A stretch of 64,000 nucleotides of DNA from Ignavibacteriota bacterium (GTDB taxonomy: Bacteria > Bacteroidota > Ignavibacteria > Ignavibacteriales > Melioribacteraceae): positions 310,001 through 374,000 of the forward strand of contig JADJOX010000007.1 of assembly GCA_016713565.1 (NCBI GenBank), read 5' to 3'. The notes below the pieces were generated by a model that saw nothing but the letters and a program-made list of their open reading frames with translations, did no database searches and had not been told where the DNA came from. The stretch's first letter is position 1. The number at the start of each line of letters is the position of its first letter. This document shows positions 8,932 to 17,237 of the stretch, piece by piece. The translations under genes were made by a program, and so were the position numbers.

Positions 8932-9797
8932 TAATATCCTTCAGATTTTGATTTATCGCCGGAAACAATTTTAACGCTCGCGCTTGCACCAATTCTATCG
9001 GCACCGCTTTTTATCATCAGTTCGGCATCTTCAAGGGTTCTTACTCCGCCTGATGCTTTAACTCCAACCGACGAACCAACAACGTAGCGCATTAATGCAA
9101 CATCCGCTGCGGTAGCGCCGCCTTTACTAAAACCGGTAGATGTTTTTACAAAATCCGCTTTTGCCTGCTTACTTAAAATGCAAGCTTTAATCTTTTCTTC
9201 ATCTGTTAAAAGCGCGGTTTCCAAAATAACTTTTAACACGGCATTTTTACTTTTCGCGACAGTCGCTATTTGATTTATATCATTAAAAACATAATCATAA
9301 TCGCCGGCTTTTAGTTTTCCGATATTAATTACCATATCCACTTCTTCCGCGCCATTGATTAAAGCTTCTTCGGCTTCTAATCGTTTTACCGCCGTTGTTG
9401 TTGCTCCAAGCGGGAAACCTATTACAGTGCAAACTTTTACTTGAGTACCTATTAATAATTGACGGCACAATTGCACATAACTTGGATTGACACAAACAGA
9501 CGCAAAATTATAAGTTTTTGCTTCTTCACATAACGTGGTAATTTCTTGAGGTGTAGCTTCCGGCTTCAGCATTGTGTGATCAATCATTCTTGCTAAAGAT
9601 ATATCATTTATTTCATTCCCAACACCTTTACCGGCTGAAATTCGTTCAGCACCGCTTTCTACAATTTTATTAATTGCAGTCGGCTGATCAACAACGTTTC
9701 TTTCCCAACCTTTGCAAGTTTCACCAACGCAATAAAAATCATGTAAAGCTTTTTCGGTAAAAACTTGATTTACAATTTTTTCAATAACATTTTCCAT
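8931..9797 (-). CDS. deoC: Deoxyribose-phosphate aldolase with N-terminal extension
   Basis: 288 residues, about 65 longer than the usual roughly 220-residue DeoC. The aldolase domain begins at LARMIDHTMLKPEAT (about residue 69). It has the class I TIM-barrel active site: VNPSYV, CTVIGFPLG, EVDMVINIG, the Schiff-base Lys in FVKTSTGFSKGG and the second Lys in VGVKASGGVRT. It cleaves 2-deoxyribose-5-phosphate (or a related sugar phosphate) to an aldehyde plus glyceraldehyde-3-phosphate. The extension opens with an amphipathic helix, VIEKIVNQVFTEKAL, then about 45 linker-like residues. Helices of this type are encapsulation peptides of BMC cargo enzymes, and BMC shell genes lie about 11 kb away. 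Confidence 0.93.
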   Translation of the reverse strand: MENVIEKIVNQVFTEKALHDFYCVGETCKGWERNVVDQPTAINKIVESGAERISAGKGVGNEINDISLARMIDHTMLKPEATPQEITTLCEEAKTYNFASVCVNPSYVQLCRQLLIGTQVKVCTVIGFPLGATTTAVKRLEAEEALINGAEEVDMVINIGKLKAGDYDYVFNDINQIATVAKSKNAVLKVILETALLTDEEKIKACILSKQAKADFVKTSTGFSKGGATAADVALMRYVVGSSVGVKASGGVRTLEDAELMIKSGADRIGASASVKIVSGDKSKSEGY

Positions 9798-9808
9798 AGA
9801 ATCTATTT

Positions 9809-10693
9809 TTATTTTTCTTTCAAAGTATACGCTTTAAATGTATTGCTCAATAACATTGCTATTGTCATTGGTCCAACACCGCCCGGAACCGGAGTAATAA
9901 AAGAAGCTTTTTCCGAAACTCCTGTAAAATCAACGTCTCCAACCAATCTATATCCGTTCTTACTATTTGGATCTTCAATTCTATTTATACCGACATCAAT
10001 TACAACCACATTTTCTTTTACCATGTCCTTCGTAATAAAATTTGCTTTACCAATTGCCGCAATTAAAATGTCTGCTTGTTTGGTATAAACCGAAATATCC
10101 TTTGCGGCTGAATGACAAATTGTAACAATAGAGTTTGCTCCATCTTCTTTCTGCAGCATTAAATTTGCTATCGGTTTACCAACAATATTACTTCTTCCAA
10201 CAACAACAACGTGTTTTCCCTTTGTTTCAATTCCGTATCGTTTTATTAATTCGGTAATTCCAAACGGCGTACACGATTTAAATGTATCTTTTCCAATTAC
10301 CAATTTCCCCACGCTGCTCGGATGAAATCCATCAACATCTTTTTGAGGATTAATTGCCTCAATAATTTTATCTTCATCAATGTGTTTTGGCAGAGGAAGC
10401 TGTACTAGTATTCCATTAAAATAATCATCATTGTTGTAATTTTCAATAATTTTCAGAAGCTCGTCTTCACTTATATTTTCATCAAGTTTTTCAAGTTTTG
10501 AGTTCATTCCGATTTCTGCGCAGGCTTTAATCTTGCTGTTAACGTAAACCTTTGAAGCGGGATTTTCTCCAACCAAAATTGTAACTAAACCTGGAGCACA
10601 TTTACCATTTTCTTTTAAAGAATTAATTTTTACTTTTAATTCTTCTTTAATTTCAGCGGATATCTTTTTGCCGTCAATTATCTGCATTACCAA
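9809..10693 (-). CDS. folD: FolD, methylene-THF dehydrogenase / methenyl-THF cyclohydrolase
   Basis: About 292 residues. The bifunctional enzyme interconverts 5,10-methylene-, methenyl- and 10-formyl-tetrahydrofolate with NADP. Visible are ASKVYVNSKIKACAEIGM carrying the catalytic YxxxK Lys, VQLPLPKHID, the PQKDVDGFHPSSVGKL block, CTPFGITEL and the Rossmann VVGRSNIVGKP motif, ending with TPVPGGVGPMT. The initial ATG is at 10693 or the second at 10687; the latter (MQIIDGKKIS) matches the usual N-terminus. It lies 11 bases upstream of deoC in the same operon. Confidence 0.95.
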   Translation of the reverse strand: MVMQIIDGKKISAEIKEELKVKINSLKENGKCAPGLVTILVGENPASKVYVNSKIKACAEIGMNSKLEKLDENISEDELLKIIENYNNDDYFNGILVQLPLPKHIDEDKIIEAINPQKDVDGFHPSSVGKLVIGKDTFKSCTPFGITELIKRYGIETKGKHVVVVGRSNIVGKPIANLMLQKEDGANSIVTICHSAAKDISVYTKQADILIAAIGKANFITKDMVKENVVVIDVGINRIEDPNSKNGYRLVGDVDFTGVSEKASFITPVPGGVGPMTIAMLLSNTFKAYTLKEK

Positions 10694-10699
10694 ACCAAT

Positions 10700-11686
10700 T
10701 TATTCTTTAAATTCTAAATTATATTTTTCAATTAAATATTCTTTTAATTCGGTATTTGATAAAATTTCATTTTCAAAAGGATTTGAATTCTGCCATCCTA
10801 ATTTACCAGTCTTTCTAAATCTTTCCAATCTCCTTATCGTAATTTCACAATAAATTGGATCTATATCAACAGAAAATGACCTTCTGTTTAACTTTTCGGC
10901 GGCTAAAACAGTTGTACCGGAATGCGCAAAAAAATCAATTACATTATCATTTTCCTGACTAGAAACTTCAATTATTCTTTCATATGCTTTCAAAGGTTTT
11001 TGGACAAAACATCCGTTTACATTTTCTTCACGCAAGTAAAATACTTGTTGCACATCAATCCATACATTGCCTGCACGGATTTTATCCGATTTGCTGCGTT
11101 CTAAATTTTCCGTAACATTTCCATTTATTTCTTTATAGTAGCCTTTAACCGCTTTAGGAATATCGGTATAAACTTTATCAATATTAAAAATGGGATTCCC
11201 TTTTACGTAATATAAAAGTTCTTGTCTAACTGACATCCAATTTTTTTGGGTTCCATAGCCTCTTTGATTCCGCATTGTAATAAAACTTTTTGAATCAAAT
11301 CCGGAATTTTTCATCATCAAAATAAATTCCGCAAATGGTTCAAAATGATTTTTCTGATCGGCGCCAAGCCAAATGTAAAGCGAGGAATTTTCACTTAATA
11401 TTTTGTTTGAAATATCGATCCATTGTTTGCACCAATTAACAAATGTATTTGAATCAAAAGTTTCAAATGCAATCATATTATAAGGCGGATCGTGAACCGC
11501 GAGCTGAAATTTATTATCTTCGGTAAAATTTAAAATTGAATTTTCATCGGCTGCGTCGAAACAACCGACTTTATGCTTAAATAAAGAATCATTCCATATT
11601 TCACCGTTTTGAATTCGGCAATATTTTTGGAGATAATTTTTTAAGACCGGATCTTTATCAATTCTTGGAAGAGGAAAATTTTTCAT
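10700..11686 (-). CDS. Orphan DNA methyltransferase (N6-adenine/N4-cytosine, beta-type order)
   Basis: 328 residues. The catalytic motif IV DPPYNM (about residue 78) precedes the SAM-binding motif I FFAHSGTTVLAAE (about 270), followed by VDIDPIYCEITIRRLERF. That order is typical of beta-group amino-methyltransferases (N6_N4_Mtase family). Between them lie NQRGYGTQKNWMSV and a WIDVQQVFY segment that should contribute to target recognition. No restriction endonuclease or specificity gene adjoins it: upstream is a ymdB-like gene (4-nt overlap) and downstream is folD. It is therefore a solitary methylase, possibly regulatory or a remnant. The target sequence is unknown. Confidence 0.85.
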   Translation of the reverse strand: MKNFPLPRIDKDPVLKNYLQKYCRIQNGEIWNDSLFKHKVGCFDAADENSILNFTEDNKFQLAVHDPPYNMIAFETFDSNTFVNWCKQWIDISNKILSENSSLYIWLGADQKNHFEPFAEFILMMKNSGFDSKSFITMRNQRGYGTQKNWMSVRQELLYYVKGNPIFNIDKVYTDIPKAVKGYYKEINGNVTENLERSKSDKIRAGNVWIDVQQVFYLREENVNGCFVQKPLKAYERIIEVSSQENDNVIDFFAHSGTTVLAAEKLNRRSFSVDIDPIYCEITIRRLERFRKTGKLGWQNSNPFENEILSNTELKEYLIEKYNLEFKE

Positions 11687-12489
11687 TCCCTTGAGGATTT
11701 TGTTTCAAATTCTGGAATTAAAATTCTTTCAATTTCTACGGTTTTTCCTGTATCCATATCTACTTTTGTAAAAACTCCGCATAGATGATTATTATCTGTT
11801 GCGGTTTGATATTTTTGAGGCGTTTGCAAAATAAATCTATTTATTGCGGCTTCGGTTTTCATACCAATTACCGAGTCGTAAGGGCCTGTCATACCTGAAT
11901 CTGTAATATAACCCAAACCTTTAGGAAAAATTCTTTCATCGGCTGTTTGAATATGAGTATGCGTGCCTACAAACACGCTGGCTTTTCCATCAATATAATT
12001 TGCAAGAGCTAATTTTTCCGCCGTTGCTTCCGCGTGAAAATCTATGAAAATAACTTTGGTCTCTTGGGCAATTTTCGACAAAATCCATTCCGATGATCTG
12101 AATGGACAATCAATTGTTGACATGAACGTTCTGCCTTGAAGATTTACAACTGCTGCTTTGCCTTTTTTAGTTTCTACAATAATATAACCGTTTCCATATG
12201 TCCCTTTGGGATAATTCAAAGGGCGAAGCACTCTTTTATCAGTTTTCAAATATTCTTGCGATTGGTGTTTATCCCATGTATGATTACCGCCGGTTAAAAC
12301 ATGAGCTCCTAAATTAAAAAGTATTTTTCCTTCAGTTTCCGTACAGCCTTTTCCATCAGACGCGTTTTCGGCGTTAACTATAACAAGATCGGCTTTATAC
12401 TTTTTGATTAAGCTTGGAAGCCACATTGTTGTAATATCCATTCCCGGTTTTCCAACAACATCGCCAATAAATAAAATATTTAAATCCAT
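11683..12489 (-). CDS. YmdB-type metallophosphoesterase (TIGR00282 family)
   Basis: 268 residues with the calcineurin-like metal-site series of the YmdB family: LFIGDVVGKPG (about 5-15), NAENASDGKG, GGNHTWDK, DFHAEATAEK and GTHTHIQTAD, then DSGMTGPYDSVIG. Every expected Asp, Asn, Glu and His ligand is present. Relatives hydrolyse cyclic nucleotides such as 2',3'-cAMP and influence RNA turnover and biofilm switching. Often the gene neighbours rny; here the neighbours are an 89-residue unknown (24 nt upstream) and a DNA methylase (4-nt overlap). Cytoplasmic; function assigned by family only. Confidence 0.9.
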   Translation of the reverse strand: MDLNILFIGDVVGKPGMDITTMWLPSLIKKYKADLVIVNAENASDGKGCTETEGKILFNLGAHVLTGGNHTWDKHQSQEYLKTDKRVLRPLNYPKGTYGNGYIIVETKKGKAAVVNLQGRTFMSTIDCPFRSSEWILSKIAQETKVIFIDFHAEATAEKLALANYIDGKASVFVGTHTHIQTADERIFPKGLGYITDSGMTGPYDSVIGMKTEAAINRFILQTPQKYQTATDNNHLCGVFTKVDMDTGKTVEIERILIPEFETKSSRE

Positions 12490-12513
12490 TATATTATTTT
12501 TTTTGAAATGGTT

Positions 12514-12783
12514 TTATTTTCTTAAATTAATTTCCGCTAAAGCGTGTAATTTATATTCTCTTATTTTATCATTCAATGATTGAGAAATCTCTCTTTTTCT
12601 TACTTCAATTTCAGAATAGCTCATTTCCTCTATCCCGCTTTCACTTGCTTGTCTATACACTTGTTTCTCAACCTCAAAATCCAACAAAACGCGTAATAAT
12701 GCATTATTATCTATTAATTGCTGTAATACAGCTTTATTATATTCTCCAATATTTTCAAATTCCAATGGAATATTATCTGCCAT
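12514..12783 (-). CDS. Small conserved-looking hypothetical protein, helical
   Basis: 89 residues, first gene of the minus-strand operon that ends with aroA. It is mostly charged and helix-prone, with a Leu/Asn-rich first half (VLQQLIDNNALLRVLL) and a basic/acidic second half containing EVRKREISQSLNDKIREY. There is no Cys, membrane segment or known catalytic motif. A short coiled-coil or adaptor is possible. The frame is supported by an SD-like GGAG upstream, a 24-nt gap to the ymdB-like gene and codon use like the neighbours. I do not recognise the family. Confidence 0.6.
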   Translation of the reverse strand: MADNIPLEFENIGEYNKAVLQQLIDNNALLRVLLDFEVEKQVYRQASESGIEEMSYSEIEVRKREISQSLNDKIREYKLHALAEINLRK

Positions 12784-13067
12784 AATTTCTCCGAAAGATA
12801 TTTTTAATTATGAATATAATTATAATAAAAGATGAGTGAAATTTGAAATTTTTCTCTTATTGTAATTAAATATTTTTTCGGTTTTTTTTAATAATATACT
12901 TTAAAAAAGATTATTAAATCAATAGAAAATAATAAATTAGAAAAAGCTTAAATCAATGGATTTACTTTATAAAAATTATGTTTCTGAGTTGCTCTTTACT
13001 TTTCTGAATTTGTAAATAAAAATTCTTTTTTTTAAATGTTCGTTTTTGAAATAAAAAATTATCCGTT

Positions 13068-13316
13068 TTATTTTTGTCTTTTTCTTAAATAATTAACAAT
13101 ACCTATTAAACTTATTACTATCCAAAATGCTTCTATAATAAATGCAGAAAAATTAAAATTATTTAAAAGCGAAATTATTACAAAAGCCGCACCGATAAGA
13201 TTCATAATAGAATAATAAACATTTTCACTTTTTATTTTGTTCAACTGCAAAAGTAAAAACGCGATTATTATAAAAAATACACCAATGTTTCCAATAAAAT
13301 CATAAATTGTATACAT
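13068..13316 (-). CDS. Small membrane protein, CBU_0592-like
   Basis: 82 residues from the preferred ATG at 13316, which has AAGGAT five bases upstream. An in-frame start at 13337 would add only seven residues and lacks an SD. Three hydrophobic segments are visible (about 8-25, 33-50 and 55-75), with a GNIGVFFIIIAFLLLQ first helix and a basic KRRQK-like end. The arrangement resembles the small CBU_0592-like/YgjV-type inner-membrane proteins. No function is known. It is isolated, divergent from the exonuclease gene at 13397. Confidence 0.65.
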   Translation of the reverse strand: MYTIYDFIGNIGVFFIIIAFLLLQLNKIKSENVYYSIMNLIGAAFVIISLLNNFNFSAFIIEAFWIVISLIGIVNYLRKRQK

Positions 13317-13366
13317 TTTAATCCTTATTATTATCAACAGACTTTAATACATTCAAAGTTTATTTA

Positions 13367-13374
13367 TAGATTTG
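13367..13374 (+). promoter_or_regulatory. Candidate Bacteroidota-type -7 element
   Basis: TAGATTTG matches the TAnnTTTG -7 consensus of Bacteroidota primary sigma factors and lies 23 bases before the ATG-proximal start at 13397. No clear TTG -33 box is visible at the expected distance, so this is only a candidate. Confidence 0.3.
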
Positions 13375-13396
13375 CTTAGAAAAATATTATTATTGT

Positions 13397-15061
13397 TTGA
13401 TGAATCAAAAAGAAAAAAATTTTTCCGAAGCCGTTTATTCAGTAATCGATTTTGAAACCACGGGAACTTCTCCTCCTAGAAGCCGTGCGATTGAAATTGG
13501 AATTGTACGAATTGAAAATGGGAAAATTACGGATAGCTACCATTCATTGATTAACCCAGGGCAATATTTGCCTCCGTTTATTACTTCCTTAACGGGAATA
13601 ACAAACGAAGATCTAATTGAGGCGCCTGCATTTGAGAATATTTGCCAAAATGTTAAGGATTTTATTGATGGTTCAATTTTGGTCGGACATAATCTGCCGT
13701 TTGATTTTGCGTTTCTAAAATCTGAGTTTGAAATGGCCGATATTCAGCTTCCTAAGTTAGATCAAATTTGCACTTTGAAAATTTCTCGGAAAATATTTCC
13801 TGAATTGAAAAGCAAATCACTCGGAAGTATGATTTCACATTTTAATATTATTCATAAAAACGCACACAGAGCTTTGGGAGACGCAACCGCAACCGCAAAA
13901 CTTTTTCTAAAACTTATAGAAAAACTAAAGGATGATTATAATTACGAAAACATTTCCGATCTTTTGGATTTTCAAGTCAATCAGCAAATTTCAAAAAGTT
14001 TCAGATTGGTCAAGAAAAAGTTAGTCGGCGATTTGGCAAGTTTACCGGATTCTCCTGGTGTATACTTTTTTAAAGACGCAAAAGAAAACATAATTTATAT
14101 TGGGAAAGCGAAATCACTTAAAAGTAGAGTTAAAAATTACTTTTCAAGTTCGGCGCCAAGAAAAACACGAAAAATAGTTAGAAAGGCAAATCGACTTGGA
14201 TTTCAAAAAACAAACTCTGAATTAAACGCGTTGGTTTTGGAAGCAGAATTAATTAAACTGCATAAGCCGCCTTTAAATACGTTACTTAAAAAATTTTCTC
14301 AAAATTATTTTTTAAGAATTAATCTCAATCATGATTTTCCGGATATTAAAGTTGAAACGGATTTTGACTTTGACGGGAATGATTATTTTGGACCTTATTC
14401 AAATAGAGTAACCGCAAATTCTTTGCGTGAAATTGTTGATAAGACTTTTACACTAAGAGAATGCACCGACAAAGAATTAAATAAAAACAAAAAATGTTAT
14501 TTGCTGGATATTAAAAGATGTTCTGCGCCTTGTATTTCTGAAGTCAATTCTACTGAATACAAAATTGAGCTTGAAAATGTTTACGAATTTTTATCGGGGA
14601 AAAACCAAAATGCCGTAAACAGACTGTTAAATAAAATGAAGGATTTTTCAGAAAAGAAAAAGTATGAAGAAGCTGCCGAAATGCGAGATACGGTGAATTT
14701 AATTCTTAATCAGTTGACAAGAACTTCTATACTTGCTGAACCAATAAATAAAGTTAACGCTCTTATAGAAATTAAAGATTCGGAATTCAATGATTACATT
14801 TTATTTTTGGAAGGTAGAGTTTATATCAAAGATTACTTTTTAAAGGATCAAGATTTTTTTGATGCCGCTCTTGATGATTATTATGACAATACTTTTCAGC
14901 TTTTATCCGGAATGGAAGAAAGAGATCTCGAAAAAATAAAAATTTCTTTGAGCTGGCTTGTTAAAAACAGAAATAAGATCAAAGTGCATTATCTAAAAGA
15001 TTATAACACCAAGGAAAATCTTTTCAGAAATATGAAATTTCCAGCTTTCATTAACAAATAA
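13397..15061 (+). CDS. DEDDh exonuclease fused to UvrC/Cho-type GIY-YIG nuclease
   Basis: 554 residues. Residues about 10-170 form a DnaQ-like 3'-5' exonuclease: VIDFETTGTSP (D and E), GHNLPFDFAFL (D) and HRALGDATATA (H and D). After a linker, SPGVYFFKDAKENIIYIGKA (about 220) opens a UvrC-N/Cho GIY-YIG nuclease domain, with KNYFSS, LEAELIKLHKPPLN and YFGPYSN blocks, then CYLLDIKRCSAPC with UvrC-like cysteines and a UVR-like KKKYEEAAEMRD helix. The UvrC C-terminal RNase-H and HhH domains are absent. Such exonuclease-Cho fusions are known in actinobacteria and Bacteroidota and suggest an alternative excision-repair nuclease. It ends before a strong bidirectional terminator. Confidence 0.9.
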   Translation: MMNQKEKNFSEAVYSVIDFETTGTSPPRSRAIEIGIVRIENGKITDSYHSLINPGQYLPPFITSLTGITNEDLIEAPAFENICQNVKDFIDGSILVGHNLPFDFAFLKSEFEMADIQLPKLDQICTLKISRKIFPELKSKSLGSMISHFNIIHKNAHRALGDATATAKLFLKLIEKLKDDYNYENISDLLDFQVNQQISKSFRLVKKKLVGDLASLPDSPGVYFFKDAKENIIYIGKAKSLKSRVKNYFSSSAPRKTRKIVRKANRLGFQKTNSELNALVLEAELIKLHKPPLNTLLKKFSQNYFLRINLNHDFPDIKVETDFDFDGNDYFGPYSNRVTANSLREIVDKTFTLRECTDKELNKNKKCYLLDIKRCSAPCISEVNSTEYKIELENVYEFLSGKNQNAVNRLLNKMKDFSEKKKYEEAAEMRDTVNLILNQLTRTSILAEPINKVNALIEIKDSEFNDYILFLEGRVYIKDYFLKDQDFFDAALDDYYDNTFQLLSGMEERDLEKIKISLSWLVKNRNKIKVHYLKDYNTKENLFRNMKFPAFINK

Positions 15062-15134
15062 ATATTTTATTTTTTTGGTATTCCAAATCTGCGTTTTATG
15101 AAATTTCAATTTTATAAGCAGATAGATTGAACAA

Positions 15135-15166
15135 AAAAACCCGCTTAAATTATTAGCGGGTTTTTA
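15135..15166. terminator. Bidirectional rho-independent terminator
   Basis: AAACCCGCT and AGCGGGTTT form a 9-bp stem around an AT loop, flanked by an A-run on the left and a T-run on the right. It therefore serves both the exonuclease gene (+) and htpG (-), which converge here. Confidence 0.9.
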
Positions 15167-15187
15167 ATTATTCAACTTAAATTTAAA

Positions 15188-17098
15188 TTAAAGTTTTTTA
15201 TAATCGGCATACCAATCGCTGGAATTTTCCAATAATTCATTTACTCTGTTTACCAATTTATGCGGATCATATAAAAATCCTTCAAGTAAAAGCGATGATT
15301 CATAAAGCTGTTCAACAACAGTTGTTATATATACGTCATTATCATTTGCCTTAAAAACTTTTAACAGATTTCTTATTAGTTTATGGTCTTTATTTACTTC
15401 CATAACTTTCTGCGGAACAGTAGAAGTTTTTCCGGTTATGTTCATCAACTTCTGCATTGTTGAAGTCATTCCGCCTTCAGGATTTACAAGTACAATCGGA
15501 CTTCCGCTCAATCTATCCGACTCTGTTACGTCTTTTACTCTATCACCCAAAATGTCTTTCATTTTTTTCAGCAAACTTGAAAAATGTTTTTTATCATCTT
15601 TTGAAAGTTCATCAACTTTATCTTTTTTATTTTCTTCAACATTTTCAAATTTATTCAACTTTTTAACATCAGCTTGTTCGGTTGATTTAAGATCAAAATC
15701 CTTATATTTTCTCAATGAATCCATAACAAATTCATCCATAGGATCATACAAATACAGAACTTCAATTCCCTTTGTTTTGAAAATTTCAAGTTGAGGATCA
15801 AGAATAATTGATTCTCTTGAATTTCCGGTTAAGTAATAAATTTCTTTTTGATCATTTTTCATTCTTTCGACATACTGATCAAAGCTAAACAGCTCTTCGG
15901 CATCTTTCGATTTTGATGTATTGAATCTTAATAATCTGCCGAACTTTTCATGATTTGGAAAATCCATATAACCCATTTTAAATGTTTTTCCATGCTCTTT
16001 CCAAAACGTTTTAAATTTATCTTCCTCTTTTTCGGACAATGTTTGAAGATGTGATAAAATTTGAGTCGTTACACTTCCGGCAATCTTTGTAAAAATTATA
16101 TTTTCCTGCAAAGTTTCTCTTGAAATGTTTAATGGAAGATCTTCTGAATCAACAACTCCTTTTACAAAGTTTAAATATTCAGGCAAAAGATCTTTGTTTT
16201 GATGTTGAATTAAAACTCTTCTTACATAAAGATCCAATCCATATTCTTCACGATTATATCCCCAAATATCCATATTCCTTTTTGGAATAAATAATAAACT
16301 TGTAAATTGGATTGGTGCGTCAACTGTTCTATGAATTGTTGTTAACGGCTCATCTTGATCATAAGTTAAAAATTTATAAAACTCTGCATACTGCTCAGGT
16401 TTAATATTTGATTTTGGTTCGCGCCACAAAGCTGAAACCGTATTTACTCTTTCATTTTCAACTTTAATCGGATAACCTATAAAACTCGAATGTTTTTTAA
16501 CAACTGATTCTAATCTGTATTTTTCCAAAAATTCATCCATTTCATCTTTTAGATGAACTTCTATAATTGTTCCTCTTTTTATTGGTTCGCCCAATTCAGA
16601 AATTGAATAAGTTCCTAAACCATCGGAGACCCATTTCATTGCCGGCGAATCTTTTTTGTAAGATTTGGTTTTAATAACAACTTCTTTTGCCACCATAAAA
16701 ACCGAATAAAATCCAATCCCAAATCTTCCAATGATATTGCTTGAATCTTCCTTATTTTCTTTTAAAACTTTTAGAAAGTCGGAAGTCCCGGATTTTGCTA
16801 TAGTGCCAATATTTTGAATTATTTCATCGTGCGTCATTCCAATTCCGGAATCTGAAATTGTAATTATTTTTTTATCTTTATTCGCGGAAATATTTATTTC
16901 CAAATCCAAGCCGCTGTCGGTAATTTCTGTTCCTTTATTTGATTCAAACCGTAATTTATCCATTGCGTCTGAAGCGTTTGAAATTAATTCGCGCAAGAAT
17001 ATTTCTTTGTGTGTATAAAGCGAGTGAACCAAAATATCTAAAAGCTGCTTTACCTCGGCTTTAAATTCAAGAGTTTCGTTTACTTGTGTTTCAGGCAT
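15188..17098 (-). CDS. htpG: HtpG, Hsp90-family chaperone
   Basis: 636 residues, normal for bacterial Hsp90. The GHKL ATPase domain shows the KEIFLRELISNASDAMDKLR helix (Glu and Asn), DSGIGMT, and the lid segment GRFGIGFYSVFMVA. The middle domain has the IQFTSLLFIPKR region and NISRETLQE (the catalytic-loop Arg), and the C-terminal dimerisation part is complete. There is a charged insert near residue 485 with KK/DD runs. It acts as an ATP-dependent cytosolic chaperone. SD ATGGAGGAA precedes ATG 17098. No CIRCE or other heat-shock operator was recognised upstream. Confidence 0.96.
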   Translation of the reverse strand: MPETQVNETLEFKAEVKQLLDILVHSLYTHKEIFLRELISNASDAMDKLRFESNKGTEITDSGLDLEINISANKDKKIITISDSGIGMTHDEIIQNIGTIAKSGTSDFLKVLKENKEDSSNIIGRFGIGFYSVFMVAKEVVIKTKSYKKDSPAMKWVSDGLGTYSISELGEPIKRGTIIEVHLKDEMDEFLEKYRLESVVKKHSSFIGYPIKVENERVNTVSALWREPKSNIKPEQYAEFYKFLTYDQDEPLTTIHRTVDAPIQFTSLLFIPKRNMDIWGYNREEYGLDLYVRRVLIQHQNKDLLPEYLNFVKGVVDSEDLPLNISRETLQENIIFTKIAGSVTTQILSHLQTLSEKEEDKFKTFWKEHGKTFKMGYMDFPNHEKFGRLLRFNTSKSKDAEELFSFDQYVERMKNDQKEIYYLTGNSRESIILDPQLEIFKTKGIEVLYLYDPMDEFVMDSLRKYKDFDLKSTEQADVKKLNKFENVEENKKDKVDELSKDDKKHFSSLLKKMKDILGDRVKDVTESDRLSGSPIVLVNPEGGMTSTMQKLMNITGKTSTVPQKVMEVNKDHKLIRNLLKVFKANDNDVYITTVVEQLYESSLLLEGFLYDPHKLVNRVNELLENSSDWYADYKKL

Positions 17099-17237
17099 TA
17101 TTCCTCCATATTTTATTCATATTTTCTTTTAATCTCTAATTTGATGCAGAAAAGCAAAAAAGGTTTAATTCGATAAGTAAATTTAACATCTTACCAAAAT
17201 AAATGTTTCTTAATAAAATAATTTTAAAAGTAAAAAC

